In this document: positions 33,147 to 44,800 of the stretch, piece after piece | How positions within the stretch are numbered: the first letter of the stretch is position 1 | How the letters are laid out: each line of letters starts with the position of its first letter | Origin: Gliomastix tumulicola | Taxonomy: Eukaryota; Ascomycota; Sordariomycetes; Hypocreales; Bionectriaceae | Assembly: GCA_001599755.1 (NCBI GenBank) | Contig: BCHX01000006.1 | Span: 607,336 to 671,335, forward strand | Length of the DNA: 64,000 nt | Reading direction: 5' to 3' | The notes under the pieces: generated by a model | Databases searched by the model: none | Seen by the model: only the letters and a program-made list of their open reading frames with translations | Told to the model about the DNA's origin: nothing | Position numbers and translations under genes: made by a program

Positions 33147-35087
33147 CTACTGAGGCGCAATCGAGGCAGTAGTCTTGGGGCACGAACCGGATTTGGCGAG
33201 TATGTCCAGAATTTCCGTCATGTACTTTACGGCTGGTTCATCGAGGCCTTCACGATCTCTTAACTCCTCTATACTCTTCGCTGCCATCTTGAAGCCGTTG
33301 TTGGCATGGAGGATAGCCGTGAAGTGGTGAAGCAGGTTTTCCGCGGAGTAGGTGAACTCCTCAATCATCTCTTGCGTAAGCGAGTAGCATGTCGAGGCAT
33401 TGCCCTGATTTTTGATGTCATTAATCAGTAAGAGAGGCAAGGCGCTTGGTTGGAGAAGCATACCGTATTCTTCTGTGCCAGGTAGAACGAGAGAGAGCCG
33501 CCGTGGACATACTCCAGATTTGACACCAAGACGAAGACGGTTAGAAAGATCTCGTACCAGGGGGGCCTGCGTCCCTCGGGTTGAAATATCATCTTGGAGA
33601 GCAGTTTGAGCACTCTGTCCTGGTGCTCCTTAATGGTGAGCAGCAGTGCCACGTCGAACTGGTGGTCGATCGAAAGTGGAAGAGGCGTATCAGCACCACG
33701 ATCATAGGCAGCATAGCCACTAGTTCCCTTCGCATTGAAGTCGACCACTTCAATACCCAGAGACTCCGAGCCGACTATGGAACCCCATCCCTGAGAACAG
33801 AAAGAGGCGCATCGGATCCGGAGAGCGAGATCTATACTCTCGCTGCCATGCTTCTTGTTCCATCGGATAGCTTCTCTCAGAGTCATCGCTGACAAGTCGT
33901 ACTCCGTGGCGTCGATGAGGTAGGACAGGATGTTGTCCATACCCTTGTCGAGGAAAGAGTTGACTATCTCCCTTAGCTTCTTCAGGTTATCGCCAGCATA
34001 CGGGGGCAGCTTGACGGTCATCACCTGGTCGCCGACATTCCAGGTAATGTGGTGAGTGTCTTCGATTCTAGCCATAAACTCTTTGCAGGTGATGTCAAGA
34101 AATGGGAGATCAACTGGGCGGCCGCCAGGGAGGCTCCAGCGTATGGTCAGCTTTTTGCTCGCAGCAGCATTGTCGACGAAGGGATAGTTGACGAAAGCCA
34201 CATCGCGCTGTCCAAAATTGCCATTTCCTATCCTAGAGCGTCAGACTTATCGGAACACCGGGGCAGGGCACTCACCATGTCGTGCAAGCTTGACAGATGT
34301 CAATTCATCACGGTAGCAAGGCCCGAAGAACTGTGTGGGGTTCTCCATGACAGCTATGCACGCTTTGCATGGCGTTCCAAAGTCACACTGCGAGGTAGAG
34401 TGAGATTTATGAGAGGGGACGGGAGGGAATATTTGTGTTGCTTACTCTGAGGTTGTTCGCCCTGCATCGAACGCAACCGCCAACTTGACGCATCATCGCC
34501 TCGTTCCGTGCGTCACCTTGTGTCGCTTGTCCTATCTTCGCTCTGGTGCTGCTCACTCCTGCTTCAGCTCCAGAAACAAGAACATTAGGATCAGGCGAAA
34601 ACACGGGTCCTTCTCCTTCCGCGGCAGTCCATTCCTTCGGTAAGGGGGTGCCGAATGCCCCGGCCACATCCAGGCCCAGTCGCCATGTCCCAGACACTGG
34701 CCGAGGTGACACCGCCCGATCATCATACTCTTCAACTTCTTGGCTCCGACCGACCAAGGCCCATGAGCCATCTGTAGAGATCTCTGACCCCGCCAGAGTC
34801 CAGCTAGACGTGTTGGCCTCATCGGGGTCATCCTCAGCGTGGGACCAGTCCGGAGGCTGTGGCGACGAAGTGCCGGACGCGACAGGATGAAGTGGACTTA
34901 AGGCACCATTCCGATCGCTCTGTACGTTTGTCATCCATTCAGTGTGTGCGGCTGGCTGGCGCATGGTACTCGGCTCCGGTGGTGAAAGAAGTGAAAGTTG
35001 CTTTGCCGCGGGGGCCTCACCAGACTGTGCTGGAGGTTGGCCATTTAACGACTTTGGCTTCCCTTTCTCGTCTCCAAGAGGGGACAT
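33147..35087 (-). CDS. Zn2Cys6-like transcription factor with internal zinc cluster
   Basis: Four exons, 35087-34446, 34387-34276, 34227-33464 and 33404-33147, join in phase to 591 residues. The start is MSPLGDEKGK; upstream codons are open only from a non-ATG. The first 200 residues are Pro/Ser-rich and disordered. The zinc cluster starts near residue 205: CVRC, six residues, C, five residues, C-x2-C, then a more distant Cys in FFGPCYRDEL. Intron 1 falls immediately before the third Cys, so the cluster exists only after splicing. The C-terminal 350 residues are helical without a recognised domain. This layout fits a fungal-specific zinc-cluster subfamily in which the DNA-binding module is internal. 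Targets are unknown. Confidence 0.75.
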
Positions 35088-36592
35088 GGTTGGTGGAGAC
35101 AATGAAGAAAGGGTATTGGGAGAATGGACGAGAAAAGGCACATGAGGGAGCACTGAGCTTGTGGCATATCAGACTGGACGACCAGATTCGTTTTTATCTA
35201 CATGGCTGTCTGTGACATAGAGCTTCCTAAGAGCTGGAGAATCTTTCTCACAGACGGCCATTTTACTCTTTTTCCTTGCGAAGGTTGGTGCTACGTGCAT
35301 GAATGGCAACATCGTCACGTACCTGGGACCTGAATCAGCTTCACTTTCATCATCCACATCTCCGCAGAACGAACCCCCAGAGGGTATTCCATTCTTTGAC
35401 ATTAGCCGATGCTACCATAGTTCAGCATTCCTACCATTTCAGCCCTCCGAAGCGGGCTGCTTCTTTTAGGTCCATCCAAGATCCCCCTCACTACTGTTGT
35501 CACTGCCTCGGGTTTTCATTTCTATCTTCTCTGATTCAGCTATTAAAGGCTGTACCACGACAGACATACTCCTAATCAGGGGTACCGTATATACATTAGA
35601 GTCGGCTTATTCGCCTTTCAAGGAGCAGCTATCAGGTGAATCACCCACCAAGGGAAGAGGCAATTGTTTATGCTGCTAGCTTCTCATTTCTGCCCGGTCC
35701 ACTTGGTATGGCCAGTTGTGAAGGTGAGCCACGATTTAGAGTGTTTAAGTTGACAGTTCAGCTGGCGCTGATCCATTACCGCTAAGCAGTAGGAGTTGGC
35801 CTGATGATCCTCGATAATCTTTCTGCCTGAATGATTCCGCGGCCGGAGCTGAATCGCCTATCATCTCACTCCATAAGCGGTGGATTATTCGAGGGCCACC
35901 AAAGAACAAGCAGTCAAATCACTAGCAAGAGAAGACATTAGACCGTGGGCTCTCTCGTAGTACAATTCCAGGCCATTGAAACATTTGGGTCTAGGAACAA
36001 GCCTGTCACAAGATGTCGTTTCTTCCGCGTGCGATCTTGGAGACTTGGACGAGCCGCCATCCCTCGCTCATGATCACGTTTTTCTTCTACACACATGCAT
36101 TCCCATCCTTCGAGATAGGAATTCCGCCGTCCGAACCCCTTGTCGCTCTCTACCAGGGCGGACTCTCGGACTTCACGGTGTGTAGACAAGGACAGGGATC
36201 CAAGATATCTGCCCTGTTGACTCCTCGACGTGCGGAGGTTGTTTTTGTGGCGATCTCTGAATTCCTTCTAGTGCGCTCCATAAAACCTTCCAGAACACCG
36301 TCGATGATTTGCCCATTCGTAACGAGCAAAAGTTCCCTCTTGCACCCGTGTCGTGTGGAGTGCAGGGGATTCAATCCTCATGATTCATGATAAGGAGGGA
36401 AGAGGTGAGGAGGTTAGGGCAGCTGATAATAGCTAGTGCGGCCTGTGTTACCCTGTTCCTGTCGCATGGATGAGGAATTGAGGTATATAAGAGGGTGTGC
36501 ATTCGGCCATCATCATCGATCCGTGTTTAAACAAGGGGCACGGTGATATTCTTTCATCGTGGAGACAGACACCCGACGGACCGACGCCAAAT
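35088..36592. other. Divergent intergenic region
   Basis: About 1.5 kb between two divergent genes. Overlapping frames of 60-125 codons near 35938-36390 on both strands look random. A TATA box near its right end belongs to the esterase gene. Confidence 0.35.
36484..36490 (+). promoter_or_regulatory. TATA box of the esterase gene
   Basis: TATATAA about 103 bp upstream of the ATG at 36593, a normal core-promoter distance. Confidence 0.5.
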
Positions 36593-38221
36593 ATGAAGCT
36601 TGCCATCCTGTCCATTGCTGCCTTGGCACTTGGCGTCCTCGGAAAAACAGGCGGCGCCAATTGCTCGGATAAGCTCACCGTGCGGACGTCCACGGGCTCG
36701 TACACGGGCATCATCGACGATAAATTCCCCAACACGCGTCAATGGCGGGCAATTCCATACGCAGAGCCGCCTCTCGCATCGCGGCGCTGGCTGCCGCCGC
36801 AGGAGCTGCAGCCAAGCGACGCCCACCGCTACACGCCACGCTTCCCTCCCTCGTGCGCGCAGTTCGTGACCGCAGACCCGGCATCGTACTTCTGGGCGTC
36901 GGACTTTACACGGGGCAATCTCATCTACAACGGTGGGCAAAACGACTCGTCGGGTCTGGTCGGTGAGGCCTCCTCTGAAGACTGCCTGTATATGGCTGTC
37001 TGGGCGCCCGCGGCAGATGTCCCCGTTCCCGAGGGCGGCTTTCCCGTCGTATTCTTCATGTCGGGCGGTGGCTTCATCATCGGCGGCATCAACATTCCCT
37101 GGCAGACGCCCACGAACTGGGTCGAGCGCTCGCAATCACACATCGTCGTCAGCGTCAACTACCGCCTCAACATCTTCGGCTTCCCCAACGCCCGCGGGCT
37201 CGCCGACGAAGAGTTCAGCCAGAACCTGGGTATTCTCGACCAGCGCCTCGCTCTCGAGTGGGTGCGTGACAACATTGCAGCCTTTGGCGGCAACCCGGAG
37301 CGCATCACGCAATGGGGTCGGTCCTCGGGTGCTCGGTCGGCCGATATCCATGCGTTTGCCTTCCATGAGGATCCCATCGCGCAGGGCTACTGGCTGCAGT
37401 CCGGTCAAGCCCTGGGCCAGGGTCTGCTCATCAATGACCCGGGTCACTCCAACTTCACCTTCGTCGCCGAGCAACTCGGCTGCAAGGTTCCCAGCTATCT
37501 CAAGGGCGAAGAGGCAGCAAAATTTGAGCTCGACTGTATGCGTGTGATACCATTTGCGGAAATCGTCAACTTCGTGGGCCAATACACCGACCGTCACGAG
37601 ACGCCTGGTATCGCATTCAATATCTTGACGGATGACAAGCTCATCTTCAGCGACTACTACGGGCGGGCCGCGGCCGGCTTGCTCGCCCACCGGCCCATCA
37701 TCATGTCCACCACCGCCAACGAGTTCGGCTCGTTGGCGCCTTGGCCAGAGGACGTGACCGTGGGCCCCAACCAGACGTGGGTTGACCAGCTCAACACGAT
37801 GGGCTCCTGCACCGCCTGGAACTCGACGCGGATCCGCAACGCCCTCGACATTCCCGTCTTCCGCTTCCAACACACCGGCGTCTTCCCGAATCTCAATCCC
37901 TACGACTGGCTCGGCGCCTACCACTCGGGCGATACACCGATCTCCTTTGGCACGTATCACCTCATGGATTTCATCGCCCCCTCTACGGAACTCGAGATAG
38001 AGGTCAGCGAGGCGATGCAGGACTACTTCCTCTCTTTCGTCAAGGACCCTTACAATGGCCCCCAGCGGGATTATGGTTGGGAGCCTATGGTCACTAGCGA
38101 CGCTAACGGCGGGACGCTCCTCCGTTTTGGTGCTGGCGGGAAGGCGGTGCAGTACATTGATGGTATGGAGGTGGATGGCGTTTGCCAAGGGAAGGGAGAA
38201 TACGACTCGTTCCCAACTTAG
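36593..38221 (+). CDS. Secreted type-B carboxylesterase / lipase-like protein
   Basis: An intronless 542-residue protein. A signal peptide (MKLAILSIAALALGVLG) predicts secretion. Carboxylesterase type-B features are WRAIPYAEPP, EDCLYMAVWAP, VVSVNYRLNIFGF, QNLGILDQRLALEWVRDNIAAFGGNPERIT and the nucleophile elbow GRSSGA, with Ser244 in GxSxG. Two departures are notable: the oxyanion segment reads MSGGGF where most members have HGGG, and the elbow has Arg and Ser where GESAG is usual. Potential N-glycosylation sites occur (for example NDS, NQT, NST). Activity is likely but the substrate is unknown. Confidence 0.85.
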   Translation: MKLAILSIAALALGVLGKTGGANCSDKLTVRTSTGSYTGIIDDKFPNTRQWRAIPYAEPPLASRRWLPPQELQPSDAHRYTPRFPPSCAQFVTADPASYFWASDFTRGNLIYNGGQNDSSGLVGEASSEDCLYMAVWAPAADVPVPEGGFPVVFFMSGGGFIIGGINIPWQTPTNWVERSQSHIVVSVNYRLNIFGFPNARGLADEEFSQNLGILDQRLALEWVRDNIAAFGGNPERITQWGRSSGARSADIHAFAFHEDPIAQGYWLQSGQALGQGLLINDPGHSNFTFVAEQLGCKVPSYLKGEEAAKFELDCMRVIPFAEIVNFVGQYTDRHETPGIAFNILTDDKLIFSDYYGRAAAGLLAHRPIIMSTTANEFGSLAPWPEDVTVGPNQTWVDQLNTMGSCTAWNSTRIRNALDIPVFRFQHTGVFPNLNPYDWLGAYHSGDTPISFGTYHLMDFIAPSTELEIEVSEAMQDYFLSFVKDPYNGPQRDYGWEPMVTSDANGGTLLRFGAGGKAVQYIDGMEVDGVCQGKGEYDSFPT

Positions 38222-38589
38222 ATAATCGTTATGTTGAAATCTATTTGGCATTATCAGTATAGATACCTTTCGTATTGAAGCCAAGTGGAAAGTCCAATCA
38301 GAGATCGTGGGCTATGTCTGCTATGTCGCTGTTTCAATCTCGTGCCCTACTCGATACTCGAGGATTATCACATGCAGCCAGCATCCCAGATCATCTGACT
38401 CACTGAGCGGTTCCTACCATCTAACCACTCTTTGTCCCAGCAAATCGGTAGCAGCCTTGGGAATAGTCCCAACCACCATGCAGCAAGGGTCTCACGTGAT
38501 GATCAACGACCCACCACGCCTCATTTTCATCTTCCGTCCTTCGTATTTTCTCCCAAATTCCTTCTCAACCATCACTCACCATCGACGCC
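38222..38589. other. Intergenic region
   Basis: About 368 bp between the esterase stop and the kinase-fold gene start. Nothing recognised. Confidence 0.3.
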
Positions 38590-39459
38590 ATGGAACTATC
38601 ACACGAGGAGAGAATGCGGCGGCTGGCACTAATGCGGCCAAAACCTTACGCCAGCGACCCGTCACGATATCGTGTCAACTTGGACTCAAAGCATCATGCT
38701 CCCATACTGCCGTCGCAGTCTATGGTATTTCTACTTCGCCTATGATACGAATAAGTCGCGTCTGAATCTGTTTTCTGACTTGTAGCATAGGCTTTTCGAT
38801 TCCGCACACGCCTTGTCTCTGCATCGGTCCGTCCCGTGAGCCGCAATCACCCCCATGTATACGCAGCGAACATTCACCCTCCTGGCCTATTGGCTAGCGT
38901 GCTTCTTCGAGCCATCAATTTCCTCCCTGCATTTCTACGATCGCGTATCGAATTTTTGTTTCAAGAATGGTTCCTTCCCACTAGTACCATTCTAAAATGC
39001 ATCAGAAGCCGTGAAGGGGAGGACCCAGGCGAATCGTTCCAGGCAGAGCTCCGAGCCTACGAGCGCCTGAGACCGTTACAGGGCGTTGTGATCCCGCGCC
39101 TCTATGGGACAGTCCGGTATAATGGACAGGACGCGCTCTTATTGCAGCATATCCCCGGCCCAACCCTCGCCGACCCCCCAGGTGCCACTATGATGGTCGA
39201 TGAAGCGTTCGGTCTCCTTCAACGTTCTTATTCTAGCATGACAAGTCTTGGCGCCATCCAGGAGGATGCGCAGCTACGCAACTTTATACTTGATACCCAA
39301 CAAAGCCGCATCATGGTTGTGGATCTGGAGTTCGTTGCCATTGACGAGTCTGCGGAGTACATGGAGTATAGCACGCTGTCTACGATCTATCATATATTGG
39401 AGTTATATCTCAGCAGACAACGCTCTCTTCTGGAGGATGGGTACATCGAGGCGGCATGA
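38590..39459 (+). CDS. Kinase-fold (phosphotransferase-like) protein
   Basis: Two exons, 38590-38724 and 38791-39459, separated by a 66-nt intron give 267 residues. Weak protein-kinase-like features are visible: an AELRAYERLRPLQGVVIPRLYG segment (helix C region to strand 4), a hinge-like ALLLQHIPGPTL, and IQEDAQLRNFILD followed by IMVVDLEF, in the positions of the catalytic loop and the metal-binding Asp. The usual HGD/HRD catalytic triplet reads QED, so activity may be lost or altered. Many such short fungal kinase-like proteins exist, and their substrates are unknown. There is no signal peptide. Confidence 0.6.
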
Positions 39460-39976
39460 CCGACCAAGCCTGGTCTTCCTTCCACATATATTCACAACAA
39501 CAACAAGCACCAGAAGTCGCTCACTTCTCACACTAGCTGTGTCCGCATTTCTCGGCTAATCAGGCAAGGAATTGATCTACGGCCCTGCATGTTCGGCGGT
39601 AGCCGACCCGGTGGAGAGTAAGACGGTGAGGGATATATACCAACGCCCGACGACGATGTCGAGCAAGGAATAGACGGTCGAATTTCGGTGACTTTTCACA
39701 AGCGAGTAGCTAGTCCGCTTTTCGTTAATTCTTTTTGCCCTGCATTTGTACGTAATAACATTATAGCACTTGCTCCCGGACAGCCAGCATCTTTCTCGGG
39801 TCCGAAAGCTGGGGGCCTCATCCCTGCCGCGCGATATCCCCGCAAAACAAAAAGGGGCGAGACGTCATGCAAGACTGTTTGCCCGACTAAAGAGTGACTA
39901 ATAAAGAGTATAAAAAAGCGCTCACTCCCTCGCCACCTTGCAATTCTAGCATTCTCGCTCCCATCAGCTTTTCATC
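39460..39976. other. Intergenic region
   Basis: About 517 bp between tandem genes. It includes the promoter of the lipase gene, with a TATA box at 39909-39915. Confidence 0.35.
39909..39915 (+). promoter_or_regulatory. TATA box of the PAF-acetylhydrolase-like gene
   Basis: TATAAAA 62-68 bp upstream of the ATG at 39977. Confidence 0.5.
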
Positions 39977-41182
39977 ATGTTGTGGCTCATCGTTGCGCTG
40001 TTCGCTGTGCAGCTTCAGGCTGTGATCATCCCGGGTCCTCCTGGTCCTTACCCTGTATCTTACGAGGTCCATGACCTGACTGACGAGTCTCGCTGGGATA
40101 TATATGCGCCCTCAAACAGCTCCCACAAGCGACGGATTATTGTCTCATCTTACACGCCGATCGGCAAGGAAGAAGAATGCGTCCCTACAGAGCTCGCCTA
40201 TATGCCGCCTCAAACGACCATTGAGTACGGCTTGTATGCTGCTGACAATGGTCTACCCAACGACATGTTCGAGGACATTCAGCTTGAGTTTTGCCAACTT
40301 TCAAAATGCAAGCAGAACGAGAAGCACAGCTTCCCACTTGTGCTCTTCTCTCCAGGATTGTCGGCATCTAGGCTCTTGTACTCCAACCAAGCCAGGGCAC
40401 TCGCCAGTTACGGCTTCATCGTGGTGACTGTCGACCACCCCTATGATGCCACCTTTGTTGAGTTTCCTGACGGCACCTATGTTTATGGGACTGTCGGCTA
40501 CAGTGATGGGGAGTCTGACATCTCTGCCGAGGTTTGTCTACATCACCGGTGGTTGACATTAGTCTTAAGCCTTTGCTGACAGCCTGACACCCAGGTCCGA
40601 GCGCAAGACGTATCTTTTATTATCGACCTTTTCCAAGAGCCCGCTCCAGGCGCTTCACTCCCGAGTTGGCTCACTGAGAGAGCAGACCTGAGCAAGCTTT
40701 TCGTATATGGGCACTCTCTAGGCGGCGCGACCGCAGCAGAAGTGACACTCCTCGACGATCGGGTCCTGGGAGGCATTGACATCGATGGAAGCCCGTGGGC
40801 CCAGGCTAAGAAGGTCGGCCTAAGCAAGCCCTTCCTCATGTCCGGGAAGGGTACGGCGAATGGGGTGGACGAGACCTGGGCGCCGTTCTACGAGAAGCTC
40901 AGTGGTCCGAAGATGCAGCTTCGAGTCGAGGGGGCCACTCACTACTCCTACATCGACATCCCAGTCATCCTCGTTGCTCGGCCTCTGCCATCCGAGTATG
41001 ACGAGCTACTGAAGTACCTTATTGGGACCGTCGAGGGGCTTCGGATGGAGAGGATCGTCATGGCTCTGATTACGGGTTTCGCGTCCTTTGTCTTGGATGG
41101 GGATAGTGGACCGTTACGGGGGCTGAACGAGACATTCCCTGAGATCTTGGTCGTGGCTGAGCGGCTTGATGTTGGTAACTAG
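39977..41182 (+). CDS. Secreted PAF-acetylhydrolase-like lipase
   Basis: Two exons, 39977-40531 and 40595-41182, give 380 residues. The N-terminus MLWLIVALFAVQLQA is a signal peptide. The family pattern is that of plasma PAF acetylhydrolase type alpha/beta hydrolases: RWDIYAP, PLVLFSPGLSASRLLYSNQARALASYGFIVVTVDHPYDA, then the nucleophile elbow GHSLGG (Ser226), a DGSPW block with a candidate Asp, and EGATHYSYIDIP supplying the His. It should hydrolyse short acyl chains from phospholipids or similar esters outside the cell. The intron lies between strand blocks and keeps phase 0. Confidence 0.85.
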
Positions 41183-41835
41183 ACGCTGAGCTTAGCTATC
41201 CCCTGGTGAGCGGCGATAGATAGATGGTTGAACCCGCGTCTTTCTCGAATTTGGTACGTGGCACAGCCGCTTCTCTGTTGTATGACCACCTGCAGCGATT
41301 CTCGGGTTTTAGGCCTCTCGGGGGCGGTGATGCCTGTACTGAACGCGCTCTCCACCTCCCCGCCACCTTCGCCCATTCAACGCCAACGCCAACGGGCCGA
41401 GTCCGTGGCTTAGCGAGCGGCACTGCCATAGTGGAGAGGACGGGTTGGCTGTTTTCGTATGTATAGTCACAAGAAGAAGAGGCTTGTTGGGTTAACATCG
41501 ACATCACCAAGCTAAAAACCTGTCGGGTTTAGGCGTGTCATGTTTTGTTGTTACACAGACGAGAAAATTCTGCTATGAATGGTGGGTATTCGCTGTAAGC
41601 GCTCTTCAAGTGGTCAGCAGCTGCAGGATTCTGGTCCAATCACAGAGATGCGAACTGCGAGGCAACCAGAGGGCAATTTAACCCCATCCACGACAGCTGA
41701 AATTTCTCTCAATTGAACATGTCATCACCATCACGGCGAGCGCGGCCACGGTCATAGCCGCCATCTCCTACAGACCTCCGACACTCATTCGAATTACTGC
41801 TGTCTGAGAAGTGGACTCCAGGCGGCAATAGCAGT
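41183..41835. other. Intergenic region
   Basis: About 653 bp before the ankyrin-SPRY gene. Short frames near 41224-41510 on both strands look random. Confidence 0.35.
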
Positions 41836-44800
41836 ATGCACGGTGGCATGTGGAAGACAGCCCTCGCGGGCTTCCTTGTCGGCTGCCTCTTTGCGAGCAC
41901 CGCTCTGGCTGCCGACGCAGAGAAGGACGACAAGGGGAACGAATTCGCCTTCAACCTGTTCACTGACATCGCTCCGTGAGTCCAGCGACTAATCTGCGGG
42001 AGAGGACTTGGGCTGACGGGGGGGAGGTCGTAGCATTCTGGCCCTATTTGGCGAGCAGTTTGCGCGGCAGTTTATGAGCGAGAGCTTCACATGGCTGGAC
42101 CACGTCATCTTCGCCATGGTGCCGCTCGGCATCGTCGCGTGCATCACGGGCGCGATCCGCGTCCAGGGTCCGCATATCGTGCGGGCTTTCATCGGACGGG
42201 CGCGCGAGAACAAGGCGCTCGTCGAGTACGAGCTCATGTCATCGACCTCGCACGAGGTAGGCGAGGCCTTCAACGGACAGGGAATCGTGCGAGTGATGGG
42301 ACGGCCGAGGGTTGTTGAGTTTGTGATCTTCCCGAAGCAATACGACGATGCTGAGGAATTCTTTACCCGCCAGACGCAGGAAGTCCCAGAAATCCCCGAA
42401 CCTGACCGGGTTGGGATGACTGATAGTGAAGATGATGACAGTGATATGGGAGGTGATGACAGTTATTCGATATCTTCGCGTTCTTCCGATTCTACAGACT
42501 TGGCGGCCTCTACGATCCCTTCTGACTCTTTAGGCCGCAATGACGATGGAAACAGTGTTGAAAGGGCGGACAATGCAACGTTTTCTGAGGGGCCGAATAT
42601 GACTTCTTTTGAAGATCGACGCTCTGCCTCTTTGCATTTTACAACCTCTTCTCGTGGAGATGACGCTCGTGCCGTTCGGAGGAGCGGCAATAGTTTAATC
42701 ATAGACTACAAACCGACGAAGACTCTCCCAAAGAAGCACGAATCTTGTGGGATTCACTCGTTGGAGTCCATGATTCGGGCCAACGATCCAGACTTGATGC
42801 AATTCGGAGGTCAGTCCGTTTTCTACGGCTAATTAATAGACAAAGTACTGACTCGCTTCCTACAGAGTATCACAGTCAAGGCTACAACCTGCTCCAGCTC
42901 ATCAAGGCCGCCCTTCACGAACGGCTGGCTTGGCTGATCCGGTTTACAGGGGATATGGAGCAGACCAGTCTTGCTGAGAAGCTCTGGGAAAGAAAGAAAA
43001 AGGCAGACCCCGAGGCTGCAGAGACGCCTAGCGACGACGAGAAACAGGAAGAGGAAGAGGAAGAAGCTAACAGCCATACCGAATCTTCTGACGCCGGCAA
43101 CCCGGAGCCTACACCAAGGACCTTTGATCTCGGCCCCCCGAACCTGCAGCTGAACCTGACACCCGACTATGCTGATCATCGCCAGCACCACAAGCGCATA
43201 GCCGAGCTGTATGCCGTGGCCTTTGTCGCCGTCCTTCTCCAGGTTGGGCTGATGGTTTTGGCCGCCGCAACAGTCTACTACGAGCCCCTGAAGAAGAGCA
43301 TCCCGTACGATTCGCAGTCTTACGGTTTGCCTTGCTACGCCGTGGGAACGGCTTTGCTCTGCGTGGGCATGGGGATCTGTTCCTATGCGGTAGAAAGGAA
43401 CAGCGTCGAGATGGAATGGACGGTTCGAGGGGCAGAAGACGCCGACTCCCTGCCGCGCCTCCTCTTCCTCCAGAAGGAGCACAGCGTCAATGACCAGTTT
43501 TTCGAGCCGTACACCTTACTCTCTGGACGAAAGACTCGCATCCTGGGATCGGCACGCAATCCTGATTCTTACAGCACCAAGCTCGTCAACACGACTTGGC
43601 AATGGATTACTGTAGCCGGGGCCGTGGCCTCTGGAGCCGGATTCACCTGCCAGTTCATGGGCCTCCGGGGGCTGACGTATCCTTGCTCTCTTGCCCAGTT
43701 GGGCGCAATCGTTCTCATGGTCATCTTGCGGGGGTTCATCAGAAGAGGCCTTGGACGCGAGTCAGCACATAGTCCGATGTTATCTGGCTACGAGCTGGAG
43801 CATTTGGCGATCCTCATCACATACCTTCCCGAGTTTCGATCGTTTGATGAGCCGGAGAGAGACAATGGAGGAGAAGGAGAGACCGAGCCTCTCAAGGAAG
43901 TCTTCGGCTGGGAAGTTGTGCTACCCAAGTCTCGAGCTCGAGGCCTAACGACAGAGATCACGATAACGGACATGGACGCAAAAGATACCATACACGATAA
44001 CCACACCAACAAAGCATACAGAAATCCACGTCTCTACCTCCCTTCACCGTCATCGTTCCAGCCCGCCTCCAGTGAGCAGCTACTCCGAGTGCGAAGGCGC
44101 CTGGGAAACCTGTGTCAGTGGAAATCCAGATCCGCCGAACATGCGCTCATCCTAACGAGGTCTATCGAACACTTCATGGACATGTTCTTTCCTCTCGACG
44201 AACGTGGAAGTCTCCCACCCGCAGAACTGTGGGAGATGCCTGTTGCAGGCCCAGGGGGGAAGGATACAGTCACGTTCGCCATTTCACCGGTGGAGAAGAA
44301 CGGCAAGAGGAGATGGTGCATCGACGTTGGCAAGGTCGAAGCTGCCATGTCTCTATGGATGGCGTTCATGGAGGCCAAGGCACAGCCCTCGTCAACAACG
44401 CAGAGGTATCAGAGATCCATCCTCACACATGGAAAGAACGAGTCGGACTGGTTGAGGGATGAGGATCGCACACGACGGCAGAAATTCTACCGGGTTCTGG
44501 GGGAGAGCACCAAGATGGACCGGCCGAGGCCAGGGGCGGTAAAGATCGAGGACTCTGATGGCGAGAAGTCGGACAGCGAGGACTCGGATAACGATTCCGA
44601 CAGTCATGCCTCCAGAAGCGACGAGTCCAAACAGCCTGCTCCTCTCCTCACCGTGCTAGAGCGGGACCTCAAGTGGTGGATAGGCGATCAGTTTACCTTG
44701 ATCAGCAGGCCAACTCGAGGTTACTCGGTGGACGGCCCAGATCATGCCCAGTTCGACCCGTGGATGATGCAAGGCCCTCATCATCTTGAGATCCCCGAGT

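Noticed and set aside
37136..38284. 382-codon minus-strand frame
   Set aside because: Fully antisense to the esterase at 36.6-38.2 kb; a shadow caused by GC-rich codons, with no conserved motifs.
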